A stretch of DNA of 64,000 nucleotides from Dokdonella fugitiva (GTDB taxonomy: Bacteria; Pseudomonadota; Gammaproteobacteria; Xanthomonadales; Rhodanobacteraceae), in contig NZ_JACGXL010000002.1 of assembly GCF_014138265.1 (NCBI RefSeq), positions 124,001-188,000 of the forward strand. The letters are read 5' to 3'. A model generated the notes under the pieces. It made no database searches and was not told where the DNA came from. It was given only the letters and a program-made list of their open reading frames with translations. Numbering within the stretch: the stretch's first letter is position 1; the number at the start of each line of letters is the position of its first letter. The position numbers and the translations under genes are program-made. Positions 1-7,861 of the stretch are shown here, one piece after another.

Positions 1-587
1 TCGGCTACCGCATGGTCGCGCGCGTCGAACCGTGGCGCGACGCGCCCGCTCCGGCGTCGGTCGCGCGCGGCGGTGTTCGCTGGCGCCGCGTCGGCGCGGC
101 GGCGGCGGTCGCGGTCGTGCTCGTGGGCGCGCTCGCGTGGGCGACGTTCCGTGCACACGCGACCGTGTCCGCGCCATTGTCGATCGCGGTGCTGCCGTTC
201 CTCGACCTGACCTCGCAGGCGATGGACGAGGAGTACGTCGCCGACGGCATGACCGAGGAAGTCATCGACGACCTCGGCGTCCTGCCCGGCGTGCGCGTGC
301 AGTGCGCAGCCGAAACGTTGCACGGCAAGGAAGCATCGTTGCCGGTCACCGACGTCGCGCGCGCGCTCCGCGTCGACTACGTGCTCGACGGCAGCGTGCG
401 CCGGTCCGATGCGACCTACCGCGTCGCCGCGCGCCTGCTGCACGCCGGCGACGGCCACGTGGTCTGGACGCAGAGCTACGACCGTCCGCTCGGCGACGTC
501 GTCGCCCTGCAGAAGGACCTCGCCGGCGAGATCACCCGCTCGCTGCAGGCGCGCCTCGCGCCTGCAGCCACCAACGACGCCCGCTGA
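1..587 (+). CDS. CadC-like winged-helix regulator with TolB-like domain, 3' part only
   Basis: The gene enters from the left edge: the frame is open from base 3 and reads Gly-Tyr-Arg just before the first ATG (12), which is how the C-terminal hairpin of a Trans_reg_C (OmpR/CadC-type) winged helix normally ends. A proline/arginine linker and one membrane segment (about codons 28-48 counted from that ATG) follow, then a periplasmic TolB-like N-terminal domain: SIAVLPF, then ADGMTEEVIDDL, then VDYVLDGSVRRS. Such proteins are one-component membrane-bound regulators that bind DNA in the cytoplasm and sense something outside. The usual C-terminal TPR array is missing; the protein stops soon after the TolB-like domain. 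Target genes cannot be deduced. Family call firm, function inferred. Confidence 0.75.
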   Translation, partial: GYRMVARVEPWRDAPAPASVARGGVRWRRVGAAAAVAVVLVGALAWATFRAHATVSAPLSIAVLPFLDLTSQAMDEEYVADGMTEEVIDDLGVLPGVRVQCAAETLHGKEASLPVTDVARALRVDYVLDGSVRRSDATYRVAARLLHAGDGHVVWTQSYDRPLGDVVALQKDLAGEITRSLQARLAPAATNDAR

Positions 588-616
588 CCCCCGCGGTCCG
601 GGCCATGGAGTATCCG

Positions 617-1063
617 ATGTCACTCAAGCAGCAGCTCACCGACGACATGAAGGCCGCGATGAAGGGCGGCGAGAAGGACCGCCTCGGCGTGATCCGCCTC
701 GTCAACGCGGCGATCAAGCAGCGCGAAGTCGACGAACGCATCGTGCTCGACGACGCGCAGGTGCTCGCCGTGCTCGAGAAGATGCTCAAGCAGCGCAAGG
801 ACTCGGTCACGCAGTACGAGGGCGCGGGCCGCGAGGACCTCGCTGCGGTCGAGCGCTACGAAATGGGCGTGATCGAGGCCTACATGCCCGCGAAGATGTC
901 CGCCGCCGAGATCGACGCGATCGTCGCCAAGGCGATCGCCGACGCGGGCGCGACGAGCGCGAAGGACATGGGCAAGGTCGTCGGCCTGGTCAAGCCGCAG
1001 GTCGCCGGACGCGCCGACATGGGCCAGGTCTCGGCGCTCGTCAAGCAGAAACTCGGCGGCTGA
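617..1063 (+). CDS. yqeY: GatB/YqeY domain protein
   Basis: 148-residue soluble protein matching YqeY from end to end: starts MSLKQQLTDDMKAAMK, then the EKDRLGVIRLVNAAIKQ helix, the RKDSVTQYEGAGREDL segment, and the KDMGKVVGLVKPQVAGRADM motif shared with the GatB tail domain. The family resembles the tRNA-binding tail of GatB (Asp/Glu-tRNA amidotransferase) but its own role is unsettled. ATG 617 is preferred over the in-frame ATG 605 because GGAG (607-610) is 6 nt upstream. It lies 53 nt after the regulator and 17 nt before the PspC gene, two genes ahead of dnaG; yqeY next to dnaG is a conserved proteobacterial arrangement, but rpsU, usually just upstream, is absent. Confidence 0.93.
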   Translation: MSLKQQLTDDMKAAMKGGEKDRLGVIRLVNAAIKQREVDERIVLDDAQVLAVLEKMLKQRKDSVTQYEGAGREDLAAVERYEMGVIEAYMPAKMSAAEIDAIVAKAIADAGATSAKDMGKVVGLVKPQVAGRADMGQVSALVKQKLGG

Positions 1064-1080
1064 CGCGGAGGAACACGATC

Positions 1081-1278
1081 ATGACCGATGCACGGCCGCT
1101 GCGCCGTTCGCGCCGCAATCGCGTCGTCGCCGGCGTGATGGGCGGCATCGCCGAACATTTCGGACTCAACCCGACCGGGCTGCGCGTCGTCTACGTGGTC
1201 GGCTCGATCGTGTCCGCCGCATTCCCGGGACTGCTCGTCTACCTGATCCTGTGGCTGCTGATCCCGCAGGACGGCTGA
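1081..1278 (+). CDS. PspC-domain small membrane protein
   Basis: 65-residue protein with an arginine-rich start (LRRSRRNRVVAGVMGGIAEH), the GVxGGIAEHFGLNPTGLRVVYV signature of PspC domains, and a hydrophobic helix at about residues 36-60 ending LLIPQDG. PspC family members work with phage-shock or envelope-stress systems or as bare membrane proteins; no pspA, pspB or pspF is nearby, so stress function is only a guess. A strong ribosome site GGAGG (1067-1071) precedes ATG 1081, and it is separated from yqeY by 17 nt, so the two are probably co-transcribed. Confidence 0.85.
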   Translation: MTDARPLRRSRRNRVVAGVMGGIAEHFGLNPTGLRVVYVVGSIVSAAFPGLLVYLILWLLIPQDG

Positions 1279-1331
1279 CGCGCCGGCGATCGCCCGGCGG
1301 CCACCGTCCACGCGTGGCATGCTGAGCACCC

Positions 1332-3131
1332 ATGCCCGGCCGCATCCCCGAAAAATTCATCGACGACCTGCTCGCGCGCGTCGACATCGTCGACGTGATC
1401 CAGGAGCGCGTGCCGCTGAAGAAGGCCGGGCGCGACTGGTCGGCGCGCTGTCCGTTCCACGACGAGCGCTCGCCGTCGTTCACGGTGAGCCCGGCCAAGC
1501 AGTTCTACCACTGCTTCGGCTGCGGCGCGCACGGCAGCGCGATCGGCTTCCTCATGAACTACGACCGCCTCGAGTTTCCCGACGCGGTCGAGGAACTCGC
1601 GAACCGCATCGGCCTCAAGGTGCCGTACGAAGGCGGCCGCGAGGCGCCGCGCGAGGACAGCAGCGACCTCTACAACCTGCTCGACGCGGCCGCGGCGTTC
1701 TTCCGCCGCCAGCTCGACGCGAACGACCGCGCGCGCGCGTACTTCGACGGCCGCGGCCTCGACGCGACGACGCTCGCGCGCTTCAACCTCGGCTTCGCGC
1801 CCGATGCGTGGGACGCGCTGAAGAACGCGCTCGGCACGAGCGCGCAGCGCATCGCGCTGCTCGAGAAGGCGGGCATGCTCACGAGCGGCGAGCGCGGTTC
1901 GAAGTACGACCGCTTCCGCAACCGCGTGATGTTCCCGATCCTCGACCGGCGCGGACGCACGATCGCCTTCGGCGGCCGGATCATCCCGGAAGTGCGTGCT
2001 TCATTTGAAGAGTCCGGCGAGGGATCGCCGGTTCTTGATCGTCGCGCGCAGGATGCGCGCAAAGGGGAAACCGGCCCGAAGTACCTCAACTCGCCCGAGA
2101 CGCCGCTGTTCCACAAGGGTCGCGAGCTGTTCGGCCTGTGGCAGGTGCGCGAGGCGCACGCGAAGATTCCGCGCCTGATCGTCGTGGAGGGCTACATGGA
2201 CGTGATCAGCCTGCACCAGTTCGGCGTGCCGCAGGCGGTCGCCACGCTCGGCACCGCGACCACGCGCGATCACGCCGAGATCCTGTTCCGCCAGTGCGCC
2301 GACGTCTACTTCTGCTTCGACGGCGACCGCGCGGGCCGCCAGGCCGCCTGGCGCGCGGTCGAGTCGGTGCTGCCGCGCATGCGCGACGGCCGCCAGGCGC
2401 TGTTCCTGTTCCTGCCCGACGGCGAGGACCCGGACACGCTCGTGCGCAAGGAGGGCCTCGCCGGCTTCGAGCAACGGCTCAAGGACGCGATGCCGCTGAG
2501 CGAGTTCTTCTTCGGCGAACTCGGCAAGGACGTCAACCTCGGCTCGCTCGACGGCAGGGCTCGTCTCGCCGAGCGCGCGCGGCCGCTGCTCGCGCAGATT
2601 CCCGACGGCGCGTTCCGCGATCTCATGCTCGCCGAACTCGACAAGTCGACCGGCGTGCGCGTGCAGGTCGCCGCACCGCCGTCCGACGCGGCGGCGAAGC
2701 CGCGCAACGCGCGACCTGCGCAACGCTCGCTCGTGCGCGCCGCGATCACCCTGCTCGTGCAGCGCCCGGCGCTCGCGCTCGCGCTCGAACCGCCGTGGTC
2801 GTTCGCGGAGCTGCGCCAGCCCGGCATCCCGTTGCTGGTCGAGCTCATCGGGCTGTGCCGCACGCGCACGAGCCTCACGACCGGCGCGCTGCTCGAGCAT
2901 TTCGGCGAGCGCGAAGAAGCGAAATCGCTGCAGAAGCTCGCGATCGTCGACTTCCCCGGCGGCGAGAGCGAGGCGCGCGCGGAGTTCGTCGACGCGATCG
3001 CCCAGCTCGAACGGCAGACCACGCAGCAGCGCCTCGACGACCTCTCGCGCAAGCAGGCCGAGGGGCCGCTCGCGGACGAGGAAAAGCAGGAACTGCGCGC
3101 CCTGCTCGCCGGCAAGGCGGCGCGAACCTGA
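1332..3131 (+). CDS. dnaG: DNA primase DnaG
   Basis: 599-residue replicative primase that makes RNA primers at the fork with DnaB. N-terminal CHC2 zinc ribbon is intact (C40, H43, C61, C64, in CPFHDERSPSF ... FYHCFGCG), followed by the core with LIVVEGYMDV and the TOPRIM acidic motif YFCFDGDRAG, then a DnaB-binding C-terminal helical domain (about 440-599). Odd feature: residues about 219-247, between FGGRII and the conserved GPKYLNSPETPLFHKG, are an extra segment of roughly 26 residues not found in ordinary DnaG; the DNA encoding it is made of three successive perfect hairpins (see the repeat entry). The frame is preserved, so the enzyme is probably functional. rpoD, which usually follows dnaG in gammaproteobacteria, is replaced by a cold-shock gene. 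Confidence 0.97.
   Translation: MPGRIPEKFIDDLLARVDIVDVIQERVPLKKAGRDWSARCPFHDERSPSFTVSPAKQFYHCFGCGAHGSAIGFLMNYDRLEFPDAVEELANRIGLKVPYEGGREAPREDSSDLYNLLDAAAAFFRRQLDANDRARAYFDGRGLDATTLARFNLGFAPDAWDALKNALGTSAQRIALLEKAGMLTSGERGSKYDRFRNRVMFPILDRRGRTIAFGGRIIPEVRASFEESGEGSPVLDRRAQDARKGETGPKYLNSPETPLFHKGRELFGLWQVREAHAKIPRLIVVEGYMDVISLHQFGVPQAVATLGTATTRDHAEILFRQCADVYFCFDGDRAGRQAAWRAVESVLPRMRDGRQALFLFLPDGEDPDTLVRKEGLAGFEQRLKDAMPLSEFFFGELGKDVNLGSLDGRARLAERARPLLAQIPDGAFRDLMLAELDKSTGVRVQVAAPPSDAAAKPRNARPAQRSLVRAAITLLVQRPALALALEPPWSFAELRQPGIPLLVELIGLCRTRTSLTTGALLEHFGEREEAKSLQKLAIVDFPGGESEARAEFVDAIAQLERQTTQQRLDDLSRKQAEGPLADEEKQELRALLAGKAART
1999..2060 (+). repeat. In-frame hairpin repeat inside dnaG
   Basis: Three consecutive perfect inverted repeats: CTTCA/TGAAG (1999-2003 and 2006-2010), CCGGCG/CGCCGG around loop AGGGAT (2014-2019 and 2026-2031), and GCGCGC/GCGCGC around loop AGGAT (2044-2049 and 2055-2060). 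They encode the extra DnaG segment and look like a REP-type intergenic element that landed in a coding region without breaking frame. The last two loops match the hairpins found between the oxidase genes at 23.9 and 25.7 kb. Confidence 0.7.
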
Positions 3132-3288
3132 ACGAATGCGGCCCGTCGATTCGCTTTGCGGAGCGATTGCCTGTATGGTGGGTCCACTGTGTTTGTCAGG
3201 GTCACTGTGAACCGTGACCTGAAGCGATCGAAATTCGATCCGCTCCATCGCCTCACCTCGCTTTCTCCTTGCCAACCTCAGTCTCGAC

Positions 3289-3303
3289 CCGGGATGTACC
3301 CGG
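3289..3303 (+). promoter_or_regulatory. Small stem-loop in cold-shock gene leader
   Basis: CCGGG (3289-3293) pairs with CCCGG (3299-3303) around loop ATGTA, 42 nt before the csp ATG. The 213-nt gap 3132-3344 between dnaG and csp has no gene and is pyrimidine-rich near its 3' end, consistent with the long structured leader common to cold-shock genes. Thermosensing is inference only. Confidence 0.3.
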
Positions 3304-3344
3304 ATCGCGAATTCCATTGTTTTTTCGAGTAGCAGGAGTCAGTC

Positions 3345-3554
3345 ATGGCGAATCGCCAGAGCGGTACGGTCAAGTGGTTCAACGATGCGAAGGGTTTCGG
3401 CTTCATCACGCCGGAAAGCGGCCCCGACCTGTTCGTGCATTTCCGCGCGATCCAGGGCACGGGCTTCAAGACCCTCGCCGAAGGTCAGCGCGTCACGTTC
3501 GTTCCCGTGCAGGGCCAGAAGGGCATGCAGGCCGATCAGGTGCAGCTGGCGTAA
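3345..3554 (+). CDS. Cold-shock protein, CspA family
   Basis: 69-residue single cold-shock domain (OB fold): [16 protein letters not shown] contains RNP1 (KGFGFI) and LFVHF is RNP2; the C-terminus [22 protein letters not shown] is the normal last strand. It is a nucleic-acid chaperone that binds single-stranded RNA or DNA without strict sequence preference. ATG 3345 follows AGCAGGAG. It sits alone between dnaG and a strong terminator, with its own leader; cold induction is not shown by the sequence. Whether it is the major cold-inducible copy or a constitutive paralogue cannot be told. Confidence 0.95.
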   Translation: MANRQSGTVKWFNDAKGFGFITPESGPDLFVHFRAIQGTGFKTLAEGQRVTFVPVQGQKGMQADQVQLA

Positions 3555-3582
3555 GCCGCTTCACGTGCGTTGGAATCAGGCA

Positions 3583-3616
3583 AACCCCGGGTCGCGAGGC
3601 CCGGGGTTTTCTTTTT
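3583..3616 (+). terminator. Rho-independent terminator after csp
   Basis: AACCCCGGG (3583-3591) pairs perfectly with CCCGGGGTT (3600-3608) around an 8-nt loop, followed by a T-rich run to 3616. The next gene's ribosome site starts right behind it. Confidence 0.9.
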
Positions 3617-3630
3617 GAAGGAGCCCGCCG

Positions 3631-3783
3631 ATGGCGATGAAACCCAACTACAACTTCGAGAAGCGCCAGCGCGAACTCGCGAAGAAGAAGCAGCAGGACG
3701 AGAAGCGCCAGAAGAAGCTCGCGCGCGGTGGCGACAAGCCGGCCGGCGACCCCGCGCCGACGCCGCCGAAGCCGGCGCCGTAA
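3631..3783 (+). CDS. Small basic protein, 50 residues
   Basis: Short gene starting MAMKPNYNFEKRQRELAKKK, with a Lys/Arg/Glu-rich helix (residues about 8-32) and a proline/alanine tail. A GGAG site (3619-3622) lies 8 nt before ATG 3631. Small proteins with the same PNYxFEKRQRELAKKKK opening are common hypothetical proteins in proteobacteria, often near cold-shock genes; their job is unknown. The charge suggests nucleic-acid or ribosome contact, which is speculation. It begins 14 nt after the csp terminator, so it is read either by readthrough or from a promoter inside the csp gene. Confidence 0.75.
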   Translation: MAMKPNYNFEKRQRELAKKKQQDEKRQKKLARGGDKPAGDPAPTPPKPAP

Positions 3784-3792
3784 CACGCCGCC

Positions 3793-5316
3793 CTACTCGA
3801 CCGTAGCCGCCGCGCACGTCGCCGGCGTCGTGTCGCCCGGCGCGACCAGGTCGAGGTCGATCAGCGCCTGTGCATTCGCCGGGTCCAGCGCGAGCGCGCA
3901 GCGGTAAGCACCCGCGGCGCGCGGCGCGTCACCGTCGAGCCGATAGGCATAACCGAGGTTGAGCCAGGCGCGCGCCTTGCGCGGTGAATCGCGCACGGTC
4001 GCCTGCCACAGCGCGACTTCGCTGCGATAGTCGGCGTTGCGCTTCCACGTCGCGACCGCGAACGTCGCGCACAGCATGCAGGCGGCGACGCCGGCGGGCA
4101 CGCGGCCATGCGCCCTTCCCGCGGCACGAGCGAACACGCACGCAAGCGCGAGCATCGGCCCGGCGAGCGCGAGGTAGACGTGGCGATCGTTGGCGAGATC
4201 GAGTCGCGGCAGCAGCGAATTGGCAGGTGCGAGCTGCAGGAAGTACCAGCCGATCGCGAACGCGAGCCACGGCAGGCGCCGGCGCGCGGCCAGCATCGTC
4301 GCGACGAGGGTCGCGAGCAGCAGCAGGCTCGCGCTCAGCGTCCCCGACCATGCCGCCGGCACGCGCAGGTCAGGATCGATGTTGGTGGCGCCCGCGAGCG
4401 AATGCGTGATCAGGTATGCGTGCGCGAGGAGCTGACCCATCGCCTGCCCGGCGAGCGAGCGCGTCGACAGGCTCACGCCGAAAAACACGTGGTAACCCGG
4501 TGTCGCGATCGCGGCGAGCGCGGCCGCGGCGAGCACGAGCGCGTACGGCCACAGCGACCGCAGCGTCGCGCGCAGCGGATCGCCGCGCGCCCACGCGCGC
4601 AGCAGCGGGATCGCCGGCATCACCAGCGCGGTCTCGCGCACCGCGAGTGCGAGCGCGAACAGCACGGGGCCGATCCACGCGAGCGCGCGACGCGACGGTC
4701 GTTCGCGCGCGACGTCGTCGGCGAGCACGGCAGCGAGCACGAACGTCGCGGCGAGCGAGATCGAGCGACCGCTCGCATAGGTGACCGCTTCGGTCGCCGC
4801 GGGATGCAGCGCGAACAGCACCGCGGCCAGCCATGCCGCGGCCTCGACGCGGCCGAGTGAAGGCGCGAGCCGAGGCAGCCAGCGCCGCCACAGCGCCCAC
4901 AGCAGGCATGCGTTGGCGGCGTGGATCGCGATGTTGGTCGCGTGGATCGCGACGGCGCCGCCGCCGAGATCGAACGTGAGCGCGTAGCCGAGTTTCAGCA
5001 GCGGCCGGATGCCCGGCAACGCGTGCCACCAGCCGGCGAGGCTGCGTGCCGACGGATGGGCGAGGATCGCCGCGAAATCATCGAACTGGTACGAGGCCGA
5101 GAGGGCGTTCGCATAGGCGACGAGGACGGCGGCGACGAGGATGATGAGCGCAAGCCCCGTGCGCGTGCCGAAGCGCGCCAGCGCAAGCGTTGCGGAGGCG
5201 GTCGGCGTGCCGTCGCCCGGAACGGGTGCGCGCGCGCCGACGCCATTCCCACCCGACCCTCCGCTCGAAGAGGAGGGCTGGAGCACGCTGCGTCGGGGAA
5301 GCCGTCGCGAGGTCAC
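3793..5316 (-). CDS. TMTC-like polytopic membrane protein with C-terminal TPR
   Basis: 507 residues. After a low-complexity start there are about ten membrane helices with the layout of the TMTC/O-mannosyltransferase-like (GT-C) fold: an early SYQFDDF acidic loop, a HPAATEAVTYASGRS loop, a long lumenal loop, LDLANDRHVYLALAG, and a short C-terminal TPR (ARAWLNLGYAYRLDGDAPRAAGAY). Such proteins are thought to transfer sugars from lipid carriers on the outer face of the inner membrane, but substrates are unknown in bacteria. Start is GTG 5316, 6 nt after the carboxypeptidase stop, so both are probably translated from one mRNA. Residues about 9-35 are Ser/Gly/Pro-rich and encoded by a G-rich inverted repeat (CCCTCC 5257-5262 with GGAGGG 5272-5277), so a later start is possible. 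Confidence 0.7.
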   Translation of the reverse strand: MTSRRLPRRSVLQPSSSSGGSGGNGVGARAPVPGDGTPTASATLALARFGTRTGLALIILVAAVLVAYANALSASYQFDDFAAILAHPSARSLAGWWHALPGIRPLLKLGYALTFDLGGGAVAIHATNIAIHAANACLLWALWRRWLPRLAPSLGRVEAAAWLAAVLFALHPAATEAVTYASGRSISLAATFVLAAVLADDVARERPSRRALAWIGPVLFALALAVRETALVMPAIPLLRAWARGDPLRATLRSLWPYALVLAAAALAAIATPGYHVFFGVSLSTRSLAGQAMGQLLAHAYLITHSLAGATNIDPDLRVPAAWSGTLSASLLLLATLVATMLAARRRLPWLAFAIGWYFLQLAPANSLLPRLDLANDRHVYLALAGPMLALACVFARAAGRAHGRVPAGVAACMLCATFAVATWKRNADYRSEVALWQATVRDSPRKARAWLNLGYAYRLDGDAPRAAGAYRCALALDPANAQALIDLDLVAPGDTTPATCAAATVE

Positions 5317-5322
5317 GCGCGC

Positions 5323-6177
5323 CTAGCGGATCGAGGCCGCCACGGTTTCGAACGCGAGCTCGACGAGGCCGACGCTGTCCCACCAGCGTTCGGGCGCGTG
5401 CAGCAGCACCGCGAGCACGCGATGCCCGTCGCGCTCGACGATCGCGACGAGGCAACGGCCGGCCGCGGGCGTCGTTCCGGTCTTGAGCCCGCGCGCGCCG
5501 GGCAGGTCGGTGAGCAACGCATTGGTCGAACGCGCCGACAGGATGCGGCCGCGCGCGGTCGCGATACGGATCTCGCGTCGTTGCGCGGCGTCGGCGAGCA
5601 CCGGTTCGGCCAGCACCGCACGCGACAGCACTGCGAGATCGCGCGCGCTCGTGTGCTGCGCGGGATCGTCGTGTCCGCACGGATTCGCGTAATGCGTGTC
5701 GGACAGCCCGAGTTCCGCCGCGCGCGCGTTCATGCGCGCGACGAATGCACCGGCCGGGTCGCCCGCGTCGACCGCCGCGCCAACGTCGTCGGCGAGCGCG
5801 CGGCATGCGTCGTTGGCCGAGCGGACCATCGCCGCGAGCAACAGGTCGCGCCGCGTCACGTGCTCGCCGCGGCGCAAGCCGATGCGCGTGCCGGTTTCCG
5901 CCGCGGCACCCGCGGACACCTCGACCCAGGCATCGAGATCGCCCTGCTCGACCGCGACCAGCACGGCCATGAGCTTGGCGAGGCTCGCCATCGGCAGCCG
6001 CGCGTCGGCGCGGCCGGCCCAGAGCGGCCGGCCGTCGAGTTCGACCCAGTACGCGGCGGCGACGTCGGGATAGGCGTCGGTCGGCGCATCCGCCGCCGCC
6101 ATCGACGACCGCGAGCCTGCACACGCGAGCCCCAGCACGAGCGCGCACGCCCGGGCGAACGTGCGCGACGCGTGCAT
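5323..6177 (-). CDS. Serine-type D-Ala-D-Ala carboxypeptidase (PBP5/6 family)
   Basis: 284 residues, S11 family. Signal peptide (MHASRTFARACALVLGLACA) then all three active-site motifs: SLAK in PMASLAKLMAVLV, SAN in MVRSANDAC, and KTG in GLKTGTTPAAG. It removes the terminal D-Ala from peptidoglycan stem pentapeptides in the periplasm. It is about 100 residues shorter than E. coli PBP5 and lacks the second beta domain and the amphipathic C-terminal membrane anchor, so it should be soluble. ATG 6177 overlaps the TGA of the upstream DUF3617 gene (TGATG), indicating translational coupling. The annotated start excludes 43 upstream codons that are Arg-rich and belong to the neighbour in another frame. 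Confidence 0.88.
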   Translation of the reverse strand: MHASRTFARACALVLGLACAGSRSSMAAADAPTDAYPDVAAAYWVELDGRPLWAGRADARLPMASLAKLMAVLVAVEQGDLDAWVEVSAGAAAETGTRIGLRRGEHVTRRDLLLAAMVRSANDACRALADDVGAAVDAGDPAGAFVARMNARAAELGLSDTHYANPCGHDDPAQHTSARDLAVLSRAVLAEPVLADAAQRREIRIATARGRILSARSTNALLTDLPGARGLKTGTTPAAGRCLVAIVERDGHRVLAVLLHAPERWWDSVGLVELAFETVAASIR

Positions 6178-7136
6178 CAACGACTGCCGTTCGGGCCCTT
6201 CGAGCCCGCCTCGCTGCCGCGCGCGCGCAGGCGTTCGGTCGCGTAGCTGCCGCAGAATGCGCGGTACGGCGAGGACTGCATCGCGGTGTAGCCACGACCT
6301 TCGCATTGCTGCGCGGCGAGCGTGCGCGCGCGGTCGGCGCAGTGCTGTACGAGGAAGCGACCGCTACGGTTCGGATCGGCGTCGGCGCAGTGCCTGGGCG
6401 CGAGATCCGGACAGAAGTCGCCGACGAAATCGAGGTTGCCGCCGGATTCGGCGCGGGCGCAGGTCTTCGCGAGGATCGTCGCGCGCGAGCCGCCGCCGCA
6501 GGCTTCGACGGCCTGCCAGGCGATGCCGGCGAACGTGCGATCGGCTTCGGCGAAATGCGCCGGATCCTCGGCCTGCCCCATCGTGCGGCTCACGTTCGCG
6601 CAGAACTTCTCCTTGTAGGTCGGACACGCCGCCTTCGGCCCGACGTACATCGAGTACGCCGGGATCGAACCGAGCTGCGCCTCGCACGCCTGCGCGGTCA
6701 TCGCCTTGCCCATCGCCTCGGGCGATTCGCTCGCGTAGTCGCAGCCGCCGATGCGCTGGCCTTCGTAGCTCATCGTGATCTGCTGGCCCTGCACCTGTGC
6801 CTTCATGCTGCCGCGATAGCCGTCCGCCAGCGTCTCCATCTCGCCGTCGCCGGTCATCGCGTTCTTGCCGGTGCAGACGATGTGGTACGAGGCCTTGCTG
6901 CCGTCGATGCGGAAGTTCTGCACGTCGCAGTCCTTGTCCTTCGGGATCGCCTGCTCGCTGACCGGTTTGGCATGCGCGGTGCAGACCTCGACCGGCTTGC
7001 CCGGCATCGACATGCCGGCCATCTGCATCTTCGTGGTCACGCGATAGCGGTCACCGCTGTCGGGCGCCGCGACGGCGGCGATCGTGGCGCAGCACAACGC
7101 GGCGGCAACGACGTTGCGCAGGTGGAACGGGGTCAT
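6177..7136 (-). CDS. DUF3617-family exported protein
   Basis: 319 residues with a clear signal peptide (MTPFHLRNVVAAALCCATIA, cleavage near AVAA). The N-terminal half (about 25-150) matches DUF3617: GDRYRVTTKMQMAGM, a CTAHAKP segment, DCDVQNFRIDGSKASYHIVC, GDGEMETLADGYRGSM. The C-terminal half is cysteine-rich (at least ten Cys) and appears to be a separate disulfide-bonded domain I do not recognise. Role unknown; likely periplasmic or outer-membrane associated. ATG 7136 is preceded by GGAGA. It is the first gene of a coupled set with the carboxypeptidase and the TMTC-like protein, all envelope proteins. Confidence 0.8.
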   Translation of the reverse strand: MTPFHLRNVVAAALCCATIAAVAAPDSGDRYRVTTKMQMAGMSMPGKPVEVCTAHAKPVSEQAIPKDKDCDVQNFRIDGSKASYHIVCTGKNAMTGDGEMETLADGYRGSMKAQVQGQQITMSYEGQRIGGCDYASESPEAMGKAMTAQACEAQLGSIPAYSMYVGPKAACPTYKEKFCANVSRTMGQAEDPAHFAEADRTFAGIAWQAVEACGGGSRATILAKTCARAESGGNLDFVGDFCPDLAPRHCADADPNRSGRFLVQHCADRARTLAAQQCEGRGYTAMQSSPYRAFCGSYATERLRARGSEAGSKGPNGSR

Positions 7137-7208
7137 GGATCGCTCTCCGGAACGGCGCACGGGACGCCGGGTGCTTCCCTCTACGCGAAAGCGGGCCGGA
7201 AACCCCAA

Positions 7209-7225
7209 GGCCTGCGAAGCAGGCC
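7209..7225 (-). terminator. Probable terminator hairpin
   Basis: GGCCTGC (7209-7215) and GCAGGCC (7219-7225) form a 7-bp stem with loop GAA; on the minus strand it is followed by TTGGGGTTT. It lies between the minus-strand gene ending at 7306 and the next gene start at 7136. The T run is short, so activity is uncertain. Confidence 0.4.
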
Positions 7226-7305
7226 GGCCGGCGCCACGGCGGGCGGGCGTCAAGACCGCGGGCGCGGCGATCACACCGGCATGGATGCGCGCCTGCCGTC
7301 GCGCC

Positions 7306-7782
7306 TCAGCCGCCCTTGCACGGCTGCGAGATGCACGGTCCGGCGACCTTTTCCTGCATGAGCTTCTGGCTCGCCTCGCGCTGCGCCTCGATCTCGCCGT
7401 AGGTACGGCAGGTGGTCGAAACGATGCGCGACCCCGGCACGGCGCCCCGTTCGCAGACGAGGCGGTCGCGGTCGCGCAGCTCGAGCACCGCGTTGACCGA
7501 TTCCTGCGCGTTGAACAGCGCGATCTTGTCATCGCCGGTCATCGCATCGACCGAACCGGCCTTGTCGAACAACGCCAGCATCTGCGCGAGGCCGTGCTCG
7601 ACCTTGTCGCGTTCGGCCGCCTTCACGTACGAGTAGCGGCCACCGCCGTCCATCTCGTGACGGACATTCGCAGCGACCGCCTCGAACGCGTCCTTCGTGG
7701 TCGCCTGCACCGGCTTGTCGGCAGCGGCGAACGCGGACGTGCCGCAGGTCGCGGCGAGCAGCACGGCGAGCATCGCTTTCAT
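7306..7782 (-). CDS. Exported protein of unknown function, 158 residues
   Basis: Signal peptide MKAMLAVLLAATCGTSAFA with likely cleavage at AFA-AADK. The mature part is mostly helical and acidic/basic mixed: KDAFEAVAANVRHEMDGGG, ERDKVEHGLAQMLALFDKAG, and a C-terminal half with CERGAVPGSRIVSTTCRTYGEIE then CISQPC, giving four cysteines that could form two disulfides. I do not recognise a named domain. ATG 7782 (GGAG 6 nt upstream) is chosen over an in-frame TTG two codons earlier. Its own transcript is likely, since 169 nt separate it from the next gene and a hairpin lies between. Confidence 0.7.
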   Translation of the reverse strand: MKAMLAVLLAATCGTSAFAAADKPVQATTKDAFEAVAANVRHEMDGGGRYSYVKAAERDKVEHGLAQMLALFDKAGSVDAMTGDDKIALFNAQESVNAVLELRDRDRLVCERGAVPGSRIVSTTCRTYGEIEAQREASQKLMQEKVAGPCISQPCKGG

Positions 7783-7861
7783 GCGCAACTCCGGTCACGA
7801 GGTCCGGTCGATGCTAGGACCGCGACGCATACGCGTCAACGACATGCCTCGTAGGGATCGC

